This document shows positions 34,307-43,268 of a stretch of 64,000 bases of DNA, piece after piece. How positions within the stretch are numbered: the stretch's first letter is position 1; each line of letters begins with the position of its first letter. The DNA is from an uncultured Bacillota bacterium (GTDB lineage: Bacteria > Bacillota > Clostridia > Peptostreptococcales > Anaerovoracaceae): the NCBI GenBank assembly GCA_949287095.1, contig CASEFA010000003.1, positions 62,001 to 126,000 of the forward strand, read 5' to 3'. A program made the position numbers and the translations under genes. The notes under the pieces were generated by a model that had not been told where the DNA came from, ran no database searches, and saw only the letters and a program-made list of their open reading frames with translations.

Positions 34307-34320
34307 GTACTAACATTTAA

Positions 34321-35634
34321 TTAGTCTTCGAAGATGGTCTGATCTTCTACTTCGGTAGTGAGAGCTCTGAGAGCCTTTTCTACCAGCTTTCTTCTCAGCT
34401 TCTTCTCTTCCTCGTGGTTGAGAGCCGGATTGCCCAGCGGATGAGGAATAGCGATAGCCGGAACGATTCTGTTAGCTCCTACAGTCATGGAAATAGGAGT
34501 TACAGTACAGATGTGGACAACAGGAAGTCCTGCTCTCTCAATCTCTTTAACCATCGTTGCACCGCAACGAGTACAGGTTCCTCATGTGCTGGTGAGGATT
34601 ACAGCGTCTACTCCGTCAGCTATAAGCCTCTTGGCGATCTCTGCAGCGTATGCCTTTGCGGATGCTACTGCAGTTCCGTTACCTACTGTAGCGTAGTATT
34701 TGTTATGAAGCTCTCCGATAACGCCTTCCTTCTCCAGGTCTCTCATTACGTCAACCGGAAGAACTCTGTCAGCGTCTGCGTTAGCGTATACAGGGTCGTA
34801 TCCGCCGTGAGCCGTTTCATATGTATCTGCCGTAAGATCGGTAACTCCCGTAATGTCGTACTCGCCGAACTTGGAAGCGCTGGAGCTTTCGATGTGGTCC
34901 GGATTTCCCTTAGGTACGATACCGCCGGAGGTTACGAGAGCAATCTTAGCCTTGGACAGATCCTTAACCGCAGGGTTAGGTGCAACTCTGTCAAAAGCAG
35001 GCATAGGATACTCTGTGGTGTAAGCCTTTCCTGCAAGCTTCTTAAGGAGCATGTCAACTGCACGCTTTGATCCTCTTTCCTCTTCGAAGAAGTTTACTCT
35101 CACTCCGTTAGGAATGTATCCCTCCTCGCAGGAAGCGCCGATTGCTTCACCCTTTGCAAGCTTAAGAGCGAGAGGAGCCATCTTCTTAACGGCATCCCTC
35201 ATGCCTGCAGCGCTGTTCTTGGTGGAAATCATGTAAACCTTGGATGCGAACATGTCAACGCCAGGGTTTTCAATATACATTCCGGTCAGGGAAGGGATTC
35301 CCAGCTTTTCCTGAACAGCGGAAGCGATAGTTCCGCAGGCAACGCCGTAACGTCCCGCGTTAAATGCAGGTCCTGCGATGAACAGGTCAGGCTGCATCTC
35401 TTTTACCATTTCCAGAATGTCTGCAGTAGCCTTGTCTACGTTCTCGTTGAAGTAGGTGTCTCCGCAGACGATAGTTCCGATTATCTCAGCTTCATCACCG
35501 AAGGCTGCATTGAAGGCCATACCAGGTCCTACAACCTCTCCCGGTCTCTTTTCGGCAGGATAATCGGCTTTTTCCTCTCCGCCTATGTTGGCGAAGAACT
35601 GGTTTATATAATGTACAACTTTAATTTTGGACAT
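34321..35634 (-). CDS. grdB: Glycine reductase protein B gamma subunit, selenoprotein
   Basis: GrdB is the substrate-specific 47-kDa selenoprotein of protein B, which with the GrdE products binds glycine as a Schiff base and transfers its carboxymethyl group to GrdA. The full protein is 437 residues with the UGA at 34584-34582 (codon 351) read as selenocysteine in STUGTCTRCGATM, the conserved GrdB site. Reading it as stop splits the gene into a 350-residue piece and a 77-residue piece. The ATG at 35634 follows grdE by 17 bases. A strong hairpin lies directly after the UGA. Confidence 0.95.
34549..34584 (-). promoter_or_regulatory. Candidate SECIS hairpin in grdB
   Basis: After the UGA, AACC pairs with GGTT, and within it CGTTGC-ggt-GCAACG is a perfect 6-bp stem with a three-base loop. 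Size and position suit SelB recognition. Confidence 0.7.
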
Positions 35635-35651
35635 TTTCCGAACTCCTCCTT

Positions 35652-36932
35652 CTATCTGGCGCTTAACGTAGTGAATCCTACTTCGTTGGTAGCGCCGGTA
35701 ATTACCTGAATCTCAACCTCAAGACCGCCGTCTTCTCTGAGGGTGTTCTCGCTGGCACCTGCAATCTTGGTGATGTAGTCCAGAGTTCCTATAACCTTGT
35801 CAAGCTTAGGGAGAACTACTACCTGATTAGCGTTTCCTGCAGTTACAACAGCGTCTGCCGCAGCGTCTGCGTCTGCCAGTGACTGGGATTTTCCGTCACG
35901 TCCCGCATACTCGTCGGTGATGATAACGGTCTTGATTCCCTCTGCCTCGATCTTCTTGCAGTTCATGATAAGGTCGGTATCAGGGTTTCCGAAGCCTTCC
36001 TGAGATACGATTACTCCGTCAAGGTCGAGCATCTTGCAGAGCTTTGCAGTCCAGTCGGAAGATCTCTGCTTGTCGGCCAGGTATACGTTTTCGTTGGTCA
36101 CGATGTGGCATACGAAGTTGATGGTCTTGCCGTGCTCCTCCAGAAGGTCGTGAACTACAGGGTTGTTCTGATGAACGTAGGTTGGATTCTTATCGCATGC
36201 GGATACGCAGTTTCCGGAAACGATAGCTCCGTCCATGCACTCTGTAGGGTTGAGCATGGTAGGAAGAATCTGCTTCGCGTCTACGCCGTATACGTAGGTG
36301 TCGTGCAGAAGTCCCTGGCTCTGGAGCATGTGAACGTATGCAACTCTCGGAAGATCAGGATATTTCGCCATTCCTTCCTTAATGGTTTCGGTCTCGTAAA
36401 CTTTGGTCTCATCCGGAGTAAGGCTCTTAGCCAGCTCTCCGATGTATGCGGCGGCCTTGAATCCTGCGATTCTTACTGCCTTCTCATACTCATGAGGCTC
36501 GATTTCGTCTACAGGCTCGCAAACCATTACCAGGTTGATGAGCTTGGAGAACGGTGTGTAATCTGCTCCCGGACCTGTCATGTCGATAACTCCCTCCTGG
36601 AAGCCGACAATCTTTCCTGCAGTTACTACGGCCATTCCCTTAAGAGCATAGGTCTTGCCGCTTCCAACGGTGTCGACCTTGGAAATAATTCCCGGGAATA
36701 CGCCTCCCTTTCCTTCTACCTTAACTCTTGGCTCGATGACATCCTTAACCGGCGTGATTCTTACGCTCTCTCCCGGTCTTGCGATGTCAAAGGAAACATC
36801 CTTAAGCTTTTCGTCCTCTAAGACCAAAGCCTTCAGGGCGTCTGTCGATACATACAGCTTTCCGTTTTCAATCTTGGATTCAGATGAAAACTCAATATCG
36901 CTGATATGAATGTATCCCATTTCCAATTTCAA
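35652..36932 (-). CDS. grdE: Glycine reductase protein B alpha/beta proprotein (GrdE)
   Basis: A 426-residue proprotein that is cleaved to give two subunits, the new N-terminal residue becoming a carbonyl (pyruvoyl-type) group that binds glycine. The cleavage site is at Cys242 in SGNCVSACDKN, the same position as in characterised GrdE proteins. The start is TTG at 36932 (MKLEMGYIHISD) with AGGAGG eight bases upstream; this gives the conserved N terminus. It is 21 bases after grdX. Confidence 0.95.
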   Translation of the reverse strand: MKLEMGYIHISDIEFSSESKIENGKLYVSTDALKALVLEDEKLKDVSFDIARPGESVRITPVKDVIEPRVKVEGKGGVFPGIISKVDTVGSGKTYALKGMAVVTAGKIVGFQEGVIDMTGPGADYTPFSKLINLVMVCEPVDEIEPHEYEKAVRIAGFKAAAYIGELAKSLTPDETKVYETETIKEGMAKYPDLPRVAYVHMLQSQGLLHDTYVYGVDAKQILPTMLNPTECMDGAIVSGNCVSACDKNPTYVHQNNPVVHDLLEEHGKTINFVCHIVTNENVYLADKQRSSDWTAKLCKMLDLDGVIVSQEGFGNPDTDLIMNCKKIEAEGIKTVIITDEYAGRDGKSQSLADADAAADAVVTAGNANQVVVLPKLDKVIGTLDYITKIAGASENTLREDGGLEVEIQVITGATNEVGFTTLSAR

Positions 36933-36953
36933 AATAACTACCTCCTCACTTTA

Positions 36954-37340
36954 TTAAAATGAATCTGCTGATTCCAGCGCACTGCTTATAAGGGTCCAGT
37001 CGATGATTCTGAAGTCTCTCATGGCTCTCTCGTCGTACTCTTCGCTTTTAAAGCTGAACTTTCCGCACGCCTCTATGGCGCTCTGAATGAGCTCTACCGA
37101 CATCAGGTCGACAGGTTCCTTTCCCCGGGTCATGAGCACCGATTTATACGGCGTCTCTCCCGGCTTCACACTTCCCGACAGAGGGTGGGTCAAAAGGCGC
37201 TGCCCGACGTGTACCTTGTTTCTGATGATCTCCAGAATCTCACGGATACCCGTCTCGTGGTACTCCACGGCGTGCCTGCTTTCCTCCCTGTCGCGGACCA
37301 GAGGATTGTTGGTTACTATGATGTAATCTTCCAGTCTCAC
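36954..37340 (-). CDS. grdX: GrdX family protein
   Basis: A 128-residue protein of the GrdX family, usually the first gene of glycine, sarcosine or betaine reductase operons and of unknown function. The core YIIVTNNPLVRDR and VHVGQRLLTHPLSGSVKPGETPYKSVLM are typical. The start is ambiguous. The preferred GTG at 37340 has GGAGG five bases upstream and gives the family N terminus. The ATG at 37352 lacks a ribosome binding site, and anything further upstream lies inside the riboswitch terminator. Confidence 0.85.
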   Translation of the reverse strand: MRLEDYIIVTNNPLVRDREESRHAVEYHETGIREILEIIRNKVHVGQRLLTHPLSGSVKPGETPYKSVLMTRGKEPVDLMSVELIQSAIEACGKFSFKSEEYDERAMRDFRIIDWTLISSALESADSF

Positions 37341-37354
37341 CACCTCCTCCATAA

Positions 37355-37402
37355 CAATAAAAGGACGACAGCCGAAAACCATATCCGGCATAATCGTCCT
37401 TT
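37355..37402 (-). terminator. Expression-platform terminator of the glycine riboswitch
   Basis: On the minus strand AGGACGA (37400-37394) pairs with TCGTCCT (37368-37362), with an inner GCCG/CGGC stem, followed by TTTATTGTT. It sits between the aptamer and grdX, so glycine is expected to prevent its formation. Confidence 0.75.
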
Positions 37403-37475
37403 CTGTCCTTCGCTTAAAGCCCGGCGTCACATAGATTAGTCATTCGGCCGGAACAAAATTCAGAATCCAGTACGT

Positions 37476-37569
37476 TTCCCGATCCTTCTGCCTGAAAGTT
37501 TCACCGCTTCAGCTTAAAATGCGGCTTGCCTCTTCGGCGGCCGGAGTGTCCGGCTCTCTCTCGGGAAGT
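37476..37569 (-). promoter_or_regulatory. Glycine riboswitch aptamer
   Basis: On the minus strand TTCCCGA (37569-37563) pairs with TCGGGAA (37482-37476) as P1. Within it are the conserved core GCCGAAGAGGCAAGC and GGTGAAACTTTCAGGCAGAAGGA, both hallmarks of the glycine aptamer. Only one aptamer is clear; the 75 bases downstream could hold a vestigial second one (ghost aptamer) but I could not fold it by eye. It leads the grd operon. Confidence 0.93.
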
Positions 37570-37644
37570 TTCATCCTGCATATTAAATTACCGATAAATT
37601 TTTTCTATAGAAGCGGCGATTTACACGTCCCCGCGTCTATAGAT

Positions 37645-37673
37645 ATCATATAATAAAAAGGTCATAAATGCAA
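37645..37673 (-). promoter_or_regulatory. Candidate promoter of the grd operon
   Basis: Minus strand TTGCAT, 17 bases, TATGAT, giving a start near 37638 and a 70-base leader before the aptamer. The -35 lies within the lysR terminator, which is compatible but crowded. Confidence 0.45.
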
Positions 37674-37701
37674 GCAGAAAAACTCGCATTCCGACCTTTT
37701 T
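37655..37701 (-). terminator. Terminator after the lysR-type gene
   Basis: AAAAAGGTC and GACCTTTTT bracket an inner AATGC/GCATT stem; it ends with five T on the minus strand. Confidence 0.8.
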
Positions 37702-37777
37702 GTTCAAAAATTATCAATAGCCTTTCACGGCTTCATTTCAACCTGCGCAGCCTGCGTCTGAAAAGCACTTTTCCGCG

Positions 37778-38674
37778 TTATATGCACGCTTTTACATACT
37801 TAATAAAATCAGCCGCAGCAGGCGAGAGGACTCCGCTCTTTCTGTAGATCATGTAAAACTCTCTGGTGAACTCGTCGCTCACCTCGAAAGTCTTAAGCCT
37901 CCCTGAGGCGCTGTCTCCTTCGTCGAGGGCTGCTGCGGAAACAACCGATATTCCGAGCCCGGCAGCCACGCACTGCTTTATGGCCTCAACGTCGTTTAAC
38001 GTGGCGACGGCCTTAAGGCTCTTTCCCGTTTCCTTTCTGTATTTTTCCTCGAAAAGCTCTCTGGTGGCGGAACCGTCCTCTCTCCAGATGAACCGTTCGT
38101 CGCTTAGCCTTTCAAGGATCACCTTCCCGTCATCTCCTGCAATCCCCTCATGCTCGGGAAGATCAGGTGTTATCAGCAGAGCCTTCTCCTTTCCTATGAG
38201 AGTGTACTCCAGTCTGTTGTTTCTGCGGTTTTCGCCGATAAATCCCACCTCTCCTTTGTGATTTATTATGTTTTCCGCAGCCTCCCTGCTGTCGGATATC
38301 TCCATATAAAACCTGACATTAGGATGGTTCTTTGAAAACCCGGCTATAAGCTTCGGCACTATAAACTGCCCCGGTATACCCGACGCATGAATCTCCAAAA
38401 CGGCTCCCGCCTTTTCTCCGCCTCTGCCTATTGCGCTTATGGCAGCCTCCCTGGTGTTTACCATGTCGACGGCATATCTGTACAGCTCTTTGCCCGCTTT
38501 GGTGGGAACGGATTCCCTTCCTCTTCTCTCTATGAGAGCGCATCCCAGTTCCTTTTCCAGGGCGCTTATGTGAGCGCTTATGGTAGGCTGGGTGAGGAAA
38601 GTCGCGTCTGCCGCCTTTGAAAAGCTCCTATGCTTCACCACGTTTACAAAAGCTTCAATCTGCTTGAATTCCAT
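37778..38674 (-). CDS. LysR-family regulator, selenium-metabolism-associated type
   Basis: A 298-residue LysR regulator with the N-terminal winged HTH (MEFKQIEAFVNVVKHRSFSKAADATFLTQPTISAHISALEKELG, residues 1-45) and a C-terminal effector-binding domain. It directly follows selB by 22 bases and precedes the grd operon. A LysR subfamily associated with selenium metabolism genes is recognised in clostridia, and the position fits. The effector and operators are not known; I saw no clear T-N11-A site that I would defend. Confidence 0.88.
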   Translation of the reverse strand: MEFKQIEAFVNVVKHRSFSKAADATFLTQPTISAHISALEKELGCALIERRGRESVPTKAGKELYRYAVDMVNTREAAISAIGRGGEKAGAVLEIHASGIPGQFIVPKLIAGFSKNHPNVRFYMEISDSREAAENIINHKGEVGFIGENRRNNRLEYTLIGKEKALLITPDLPEHEGIAGDDGKVILERLSDERFIWREDGSATRELFEEKYRKETGKSLKAVATLNDVEAIKQCVAAGLGISVVSAAALDEGDSASGRLKTFEVSDEFTREFYMIYRKSGVLSPAAADFIKYVKACI

Positions 38675-38696
38675 CGTCTCTTTCTCCGTCCTTTCC

Positions 38697-40610
38697 CTAA
38701 TACAATACCCGCGAGTCGCCGACCTTCTTCGTCAGCTTCACCTTATCGAAGTGCTCCAGTATCTCCACCGCAAATTTTCTGGAGACTCCTATGGCGTCTC
38801 TAAACTCGGCAAGAGTTATCTCGCCCTTCGATGCGATTTTCGATTTTACGATACAGGCGGCGTCGTCGTACTTCTCCCTGTCCAGGCAGTACTGGTAGCT
38901 GATTCTGGCAAGTATACCCCCGGCGCAGAGAGCTTCTATTATGTGACCTGCCGAAACGCCGTCATTAAACGCGGCCGTCACGTCCTCGGTTTTAGGCATC
39001 TCGTAGCCGGCGGACTTATACGTTCCGATAATCTCCTCACGCATTTTAAGGTGTTCCGGGGTGTATTTCACGTCAAAGTCTGCAAGGGCGACGCTTACCT
39101 CAGATATTTTCAGCTTACCGTCATCTGCCAGCATGGAAATCATCGCTTCCGCCGTCTTAGACTCCCCTATGCGAAGGGTACGTATGAGCCTGCTCCTGAA
39201 TTCCTCTCTGTCCATGCCCACCGACAGCGGATTCTCATCGTGATAGGCTTTGAGTATGTTTTCCGCAGTTTCCTTCACCCTTTCGATGTAATCCCTGTGT
39301 ATATAAGCTCCGTCAAAGGCCTGTATGCGATGAAGCACGCCTTCTTTTTCCAGCTCCTCTGCCGCCTTTGTCACATCGGCTAAAAGCGATGAAAGTCTGA
39401 CGGCTGCAGTTTTCAGGGTTATGAGGTTCTGCCCCGCCTCTTTCGCCTCCACGGCGAGAATATCCTTAAGACTTCCCGTCTCCCTGATTTTCATATCGGC
39501 TATGACCGATTTATCGTTTCTCTTATGCTTTGCGGGACAGGCGTCCAGAATCACTCCTCCGCCGATGGATTCCACCGGGGAGTAGAACCTTATTATGAAC
39601 CTGTCTCCCTTCTTTACGGCTACAGGGGTCTCAAGGCGGAGCTGGGCGTACCCGTGACTGCCTTTGTCGAGAAACTCCCTGTCCATGAGAACAACCTTGG
39701 CAAGGCTTTCCGACGATCCGCAGTAGAAGTGAACCCTGCTTCCGTCAAGAAGAGTTCTGGTCGTATCGTCAAACATCTCCACCGCCGCGTCTACCATGAG
39801 AGAATTCTCAAGGGATCCCGGGGCGGCAAGAACGTCTCCCCTGTTCACGTCGCTCTTTTTTATTCCGGCAAGGTTTATGGCTGTTCTCTGCCCCGCGTAG
39901 GCCCTGTCCGTGTTTTCTCCGTGAACCTGGACGTTTCTCACTTTGACCGGAGTTTCCTCCGGATATATCTCAATCTCGTCTCCAACGGCGACACTTCCCT
40001 CCATCAAGGTTCCCGTTATGACCGTTCCGTGACCTTCTATGGTGAACACCCTGTCCACCGGAAGTCTGAAGGCACCCGGGAGAATATCCCTTTCGGGAAT
40101 CTTTTCAAGCTCCTCGCCTATGAGCTTTTTCAGCTCCTCAATGTTCTTTCCCGTATATGACGAAACCCGGATTATCGGGGCGTCCTCCATGAAGGACCCT
40201 CTGAGGAATTCCTTCACGTCCTCCTCCACGAGAGCCTTCCAGTCCTCGTCCTCCACCAGATCGTCCTTTGTCAGAACCACGATGCCCCGCTTTATCTTCA
40301 GCATCTTCAGAATGTCAAAGTGCTCCGCAGTCTGAGGCATGATCCCCTCGTCGAGACCAACGATGAGAAGAACCAGGTCGATTCCACCGATTCCTGCCAG
40401 CATGTTCCTGACGAACTTCTCGTGTCCCGGAACGTCGATGATGCTTATGTTGTAATCACCGTAGAGCATGTCCGCAAAGCCGTTTTCTATGGTGATGCCT
40501 CGCTTTTTCTCTTCCTTCAGCCTGTCGGTGTCCATACCCGTGAGGGCCTTGATAAGGCAGGTTTTACCGTGATCAACGTGTCCCGCCGTTCCGATTATGA
40601 CGTTCTTCAT
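38697..40610 (-). CDS. selB: Selenocysteine-specific elongation factor SelB
   Basis: A 637-residue translation factor that carries Sec-tRNA to UGA codons marked by a hairpin. The G1 motif is [11 protein letters not shown], the G3 motif is [13 protein letters not shown], and the G4 motif is VLTKDD (NKxD-like, here TKDD). After the three EF-Tu-like domains, the C-terminal half has the tandem winged helices that bind the mRNA hairpin. It overlaps selA by four bases. Length is normal for bacterial SelB. Confidence 0.95.
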   Translation of the reverse strand: MKNVIIGTAGHVDHGKTCLIKALTGMDTDRLKEEKKRGITIENGFADMLYGDYNISIIDVPGHEKFVRNMLAGIGGIDLVLLIVGLDEGIMPQTAEHFDILKMLKIKRGIVVLTKDDLVEDEDWKALVEEDVKEFLRGSFMEDAPIIRVSSYTGKNIEELKKLIGEELEKIPERDILPGAFRLPVDRVFTIEGHGTVITGTLMEGSVAVGDEIEIYPEETPVKVRNVQVHGENTDRAYAGQRTAINLAGIKKSDVNRGDVLAAPGSLENSLMVDAAVEMFDDTTRTLLDGSRVHFYCGSSESLAKVVLMDREFLDKGSHGYAQLRLETPVAVKKGDRFIIRFYSPVESIGGGVILDACPAKHKRNDKSVIADMKIRETGSLKDILAVEAKEAGQNLITLKTAAVRLSSLLADVTKAAEELEKEGVLHRIQAFDGAYIHRDYIERVKETAENILKAYHDENPLSVGMDREEFRSRLIRTLRIGESKTAEAMISMLADDGKLKISEVSVALADFDVKYTPEHLKMREEIIGTYKSAGYEMPKTEDVTAAFNDGVSAGHIIEALCAGGILARISYQYCLDREKYDDAACIVKSKIASKGEITLAEFRDAIGVSRKFAVEILEHFDKVKLTKKVGDSRVLY

Positions 40611-42019
40611 CTCTTTTCACCGACCTTTTCGAAAATGGTTACCAGGTGGTTTTTCAGGGTAACGAGGTCTTCGTCCCTCAAAGTGCGCACGTCAAAATAC
40701 GCCTTGTCGTGGCCCATCCTTATAATTGCCGCAGGCTCCTGCTTTCTTAAAAGCCTTTCCAGCTTTTCAGGCTTTATCAAGCCGGATTCCAGGCTTACTG
40801 CCCAGCCCCGCAGCTTTACCGTAGGAGCAGAACCGCCGCCCACCTGATCCTCTATGGCTTCCACGTCTACCTCGCCGTCTATGGCCTCTTCGTCCCTGAG
40901 GCTCTGCGCAAAGGCTTCAGCCTTCATCTTGAGCTCAGCAGGGGAAACGGTGATGTCTCTCAGCACCGGGATTTCCTTCAGGGCCTTTTCCCTGTCGTAA
41001 TAGGCTCTGAAGGTCATCTCCAGAGCTGCAAGAGTCATCTTGTCCACTCTGAAAGCTCTGGCCAGTGGATGGCGTTTCATTCTCTCCACGTACTCTTTCT
41101 TTCCCGCGATGATTCCGCACTGAGGGCCTCCAAGGAGCTTGTCGCCGCTGAACAGTATCACGTCTATTCCCGTTTTCAGGCTGGTCTCAACGTTAGGCTC
41201 GTCAATGCCGTACTCCGAAAGGTCTACTATGAGGCCGTTTCCCATGTCGAATATTACGGGAAGCTCCTTTTCCCTTCCCAGCCCGACCAGCTGAGCGAGA
41301 TTCACATCCTCAGTAAATCCCAGAATCCTGTAGTTGCTGGTGTGAACCTTCATCAGAGCAGCAGTCTCCTCGTTCACTGCTCTCTCATAATCGGATATTT
41401 TGGTCTTATTGGTGGTGCCCACCTCTCTCAGGGAGCATCCGCTTTCCTCCATAATTTCGGGAACCCTGAAGGAGCCTCCTATCTCGACAAGCTCTCCTCT
41501 GGAAACTATTACTTCCTTTCCGCGTCCGAGAGCCGAAAGGCACAGCATGGTAGCCGCCGCGTTGTTGTTTACTGCCATGGCGGCCTCCGCCCCTGTTATC
41601 CGGCAGATTATCTTCTCCACCAGATCGTGGCGGTGTCCCCGCCTGCCCTTTTCTATGTCATATTCCAGGTTACAGTAAGCCGAAGCCACCCTGTCTACCG
41701 CCGTCCGCGCGGCTTCTGAGAGCCTCGCTCTTCCCAGGTTGGTGTGAAGAACCACCCCGGTTGCGTTTATTACGGGCTTAAGGTTTCCCGCGGACTTTGA
41801 CGAAAGCCTTGCGGCAGCGTCCTCCGCTATATGATTCAGGTCAACAAAAAAAGGCTCCCTTTCGCATCCTGCGAGTATGGCCGTCCTTCTCTCATCTAAA
41901 GCCTCCCTTACTGTGTCCAGTATAAGGCCATGAGGAAGAACGCCTTCGAATTCCGCAACCTGCGCCGTTCCTAAGACCTCGTCCACCTTGGGAAGCTTTC
42001 TTATTATTTCTCTGTTCAT
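40607..42019 (-). CDS. selA: L-seryl-tRNA(Sec) selenium transferase SelA
   Basis: A 470-residue PLP enzyme that converts Ser-tRNA(Sec) to Sec-tRNA(Sec) using selenophosphate. The PLP lysine lies in ILFSGDKLLGGPQCGIIAG; PVINATGVVLHTNLGRA and YDIEKGRRGHR are further conserved blocks. The start chosen is the ATG at 42019, with GGAGG five bases upstream. An in-frame ATG at 42031 overlaps that ribosome binding site and is unlikely. It begins only 20 bases after the tRNA-Sec CCA end. Confidence 0.95.
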   Translation of the reverse strand: MNREIIRKLPKVDEVLGTAQVAEFEGVLPHGLILDTVREALDERRTAILAGCEREPFFVDLNHIAEDAAARLSSKSAGNLKPVINATGVVLHTNLGRARLSEAARTAVDRVASAYCNLEYDIEKGRRGHRHDLVEKIICRITGAEAAMAVNNNAAATMLCLSALGRGKEVIVSRGELVEIGGSFRVPEIMEESGCSLREVGTTNKTKISDYERAVNEETAALMKVHTSNYRILGFTEDVNLAQLVGLGREKELPVIFDMGNGLIVDLSEYGIDEPNVETSLKTGIDVILFSGDKLLGGPQCGIIAGKKEYVERMKRHPLARAFRVDKMTLAALEMTFRAYYDREKALKEIPVLRDITVSPAELKMKAEAFAQSLRDEEAIDGEVDVEAIEDQVGGGSAPTVKLRGWAVSLESGLIKPEKLERLLRKQEPAAIIRMGHDKAYFDVRTLRDEDLVTLKNHLVTIFEKVGEKR

Positions 42020-42039
42020 AATTTCCTCCATGAGTAAAA

Positions 42040-42136
42040 TGGCGGGAGTATGTGGGAATCGAACCCACCTAAGAGGCTCCTAACCCCTCAAACTGGTTTT
42101 GAAGACCAGAGGGCACACCAGCACCCATCTACCCCC
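42040..42136 (-). tRNA. selC: tRNA-Sec (anticodon UCA)
   Basis: A 97-base tRNA including an encoded CCA. The acceptor GGGGGTA pairs with TACTCCC (one G-T), the anticodon arm CTGGT-CTTCAAA-ACCAG has TCA, the long variable arm is seen between, and the T-arm is GTGGG-TTCGATT-CCCAC. The extended acceptor/T stack and long variable arm fit Sec-tRNA and not Ser-tRNA. It reads UGA. Confidence 0.96.
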
Positions 42137-42213
42137 ATAGAAAAAATTATTCGTGTTATTATGTTATGCTTTCCGGCGGCCCGTATACGCGCTTCCTGCC
42201 GGCCGCCTAAGCT

Positions 42214-42242
42214 ATTATACACTAAAACAAAGCGCCTTACAA
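42214..42242 (-). promoter_or_regulatory. Promoter of selC-selA-selB
   Basis: Minus strand TTGTAA, 17 bases, TATAAT; start near 42206, about 70 bases before the tRNA. The -35 is inside the ndpA terminator stem. Confidence 0.7.
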
Positions 42243-42263
42243 TTACTTTCTATTGTAAGACGC
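42221..42263 (-). terminator. Terminator after the nucleoid-associated protein gene
   Basis: A 12-bp stem GCGTCTTACAAT with ATTGTAAGGCGC (one G-T pair), eight-base loop, then TTTGTTTT on the minus strand. Confidence 0.85.
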
Positions 42264-42269
42264 TTATCT

Positions 42270-43268
42270 CTACCTGTTCACTATTTTTCCCACGTTCTTA
42301 ATCTTTATGGAAATGGTTCCGTCGTAGTTGTTCTCAAACTCCACGTACCTGTCGTTTTCCATAAACTCCACGGGAATTTTTATCTCTATCCCCGTGTCCG
42401 TCTTTATCTTGTGGCTCCTTATGGAATCCACCACCTTTGGTATATCCACCGTTACGGCAGCGGGTATGTCGGCTTCAAGGGCTTTCTCGCGGAAGGCGCG
42501 CTTTGCCTCCTCGTTTTCACGGAAAACCTCTTCCCCCAGCTCAAGAGGCGAAAAAGGCCTGTGTTCCTCGGAGCTTTCTATTATGTAGTTCTTGGCTCGT
42601 CCCGCCGCTATGGCGCTGTTTATTCCGAACTCCTCGGCGGCCTTTACCACGGTTTTCTTGATCCTGTTCACCGAATCCTTAGGCGGCTGATCCCATACGC
42701 ACTGAAGGAGGCGGTCTGCTATGACCTCCACGTCGTCTCCGGCGATGCTGCGCTTTTTGTCTCCGAGAGAAACCGACAGATCTGAAACGTCTATGACGGC
42801 GTAGGAGCTTATTCTCTGGCTCAAAGCCGGCAGCATGGCGTAGAACCTTGTAATCACGTTTTCCGCCCCTTCACTGCCGTTTATGACCTTGTGGGTGAAA
42901 GCGGTCTTGTGCGGCAGCAGCAGAAGTCCGATGTACTCTCCGGCTTCGTCAGTGAACCTTGCCGCCAGAAAGTCCATGGATTCCGGCTCGTCGGCCTTTG
43001 ATAGAATGTCCCGCAGAAGCTCCGCCGCAGCCTTTGAGAAATCCACGAAGGATATTTCATCTCCCAGGTATTTTTCCAGAACCTGCTTAAGGGAACTGAA
43101 CTGACTGAACTCCGCCTTTCGAGCCCCTCCGTCCGCCATGATCTTCTCAAGGTGCCTGTCTATGAATTCGCTTATTCCGTCCCCCTGAATATCAAGCTCC
43201 TTTTCGGAAAAAACGTAGACGTCGGAGACCATATCCATTATGTGAAGAACGGCGTTTTTCAGAATCAT
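42270..43268 (-). CDS. Nucleoid-associated protein (NdpA/YejK family)
   Basis: A 332-residue protein of the 37-kDa nucleoid-associated family, starting [26 protein letters not shown] and ending with a conserved beta-rich domain. Members bind the nucleoid in E. coli; the role in Firmicutes is not known, and some occur in phages. It overlaps the metA-lysC fusion by four bases, so both are translated from one message. There is no phage gene nearby. Confidence 0.8.
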   Translation of the reverse strand: MILKNAVLHIMDMVSDVYVFSEKELDIQGDGISEFIDRHLEKIMADGGARKAEFSQFSSLKQVLEKYLGDEISFVDFSKAAAELLRDILSKADEPESMDFLAARFTDEAGEYIGLLLLPHKTAFTHKVINGSEGAENVITRFYAMLPALSQRISSYAVIDVSDLSVSLGDKKRSIAGDDVEVIADRLLQCVWDQPPKDSVNRIKKTVVKAAEEFGINSAIAAGRAKNYIIESSEEHRPFSPLELGEEVFRENEEAKRAFREKALEADIPAAVTVDIPKVVDSIRSHKIKTDTGIEIKIPVEFMENDRYVEFENNYDGTISIKIKNVGKIVNR

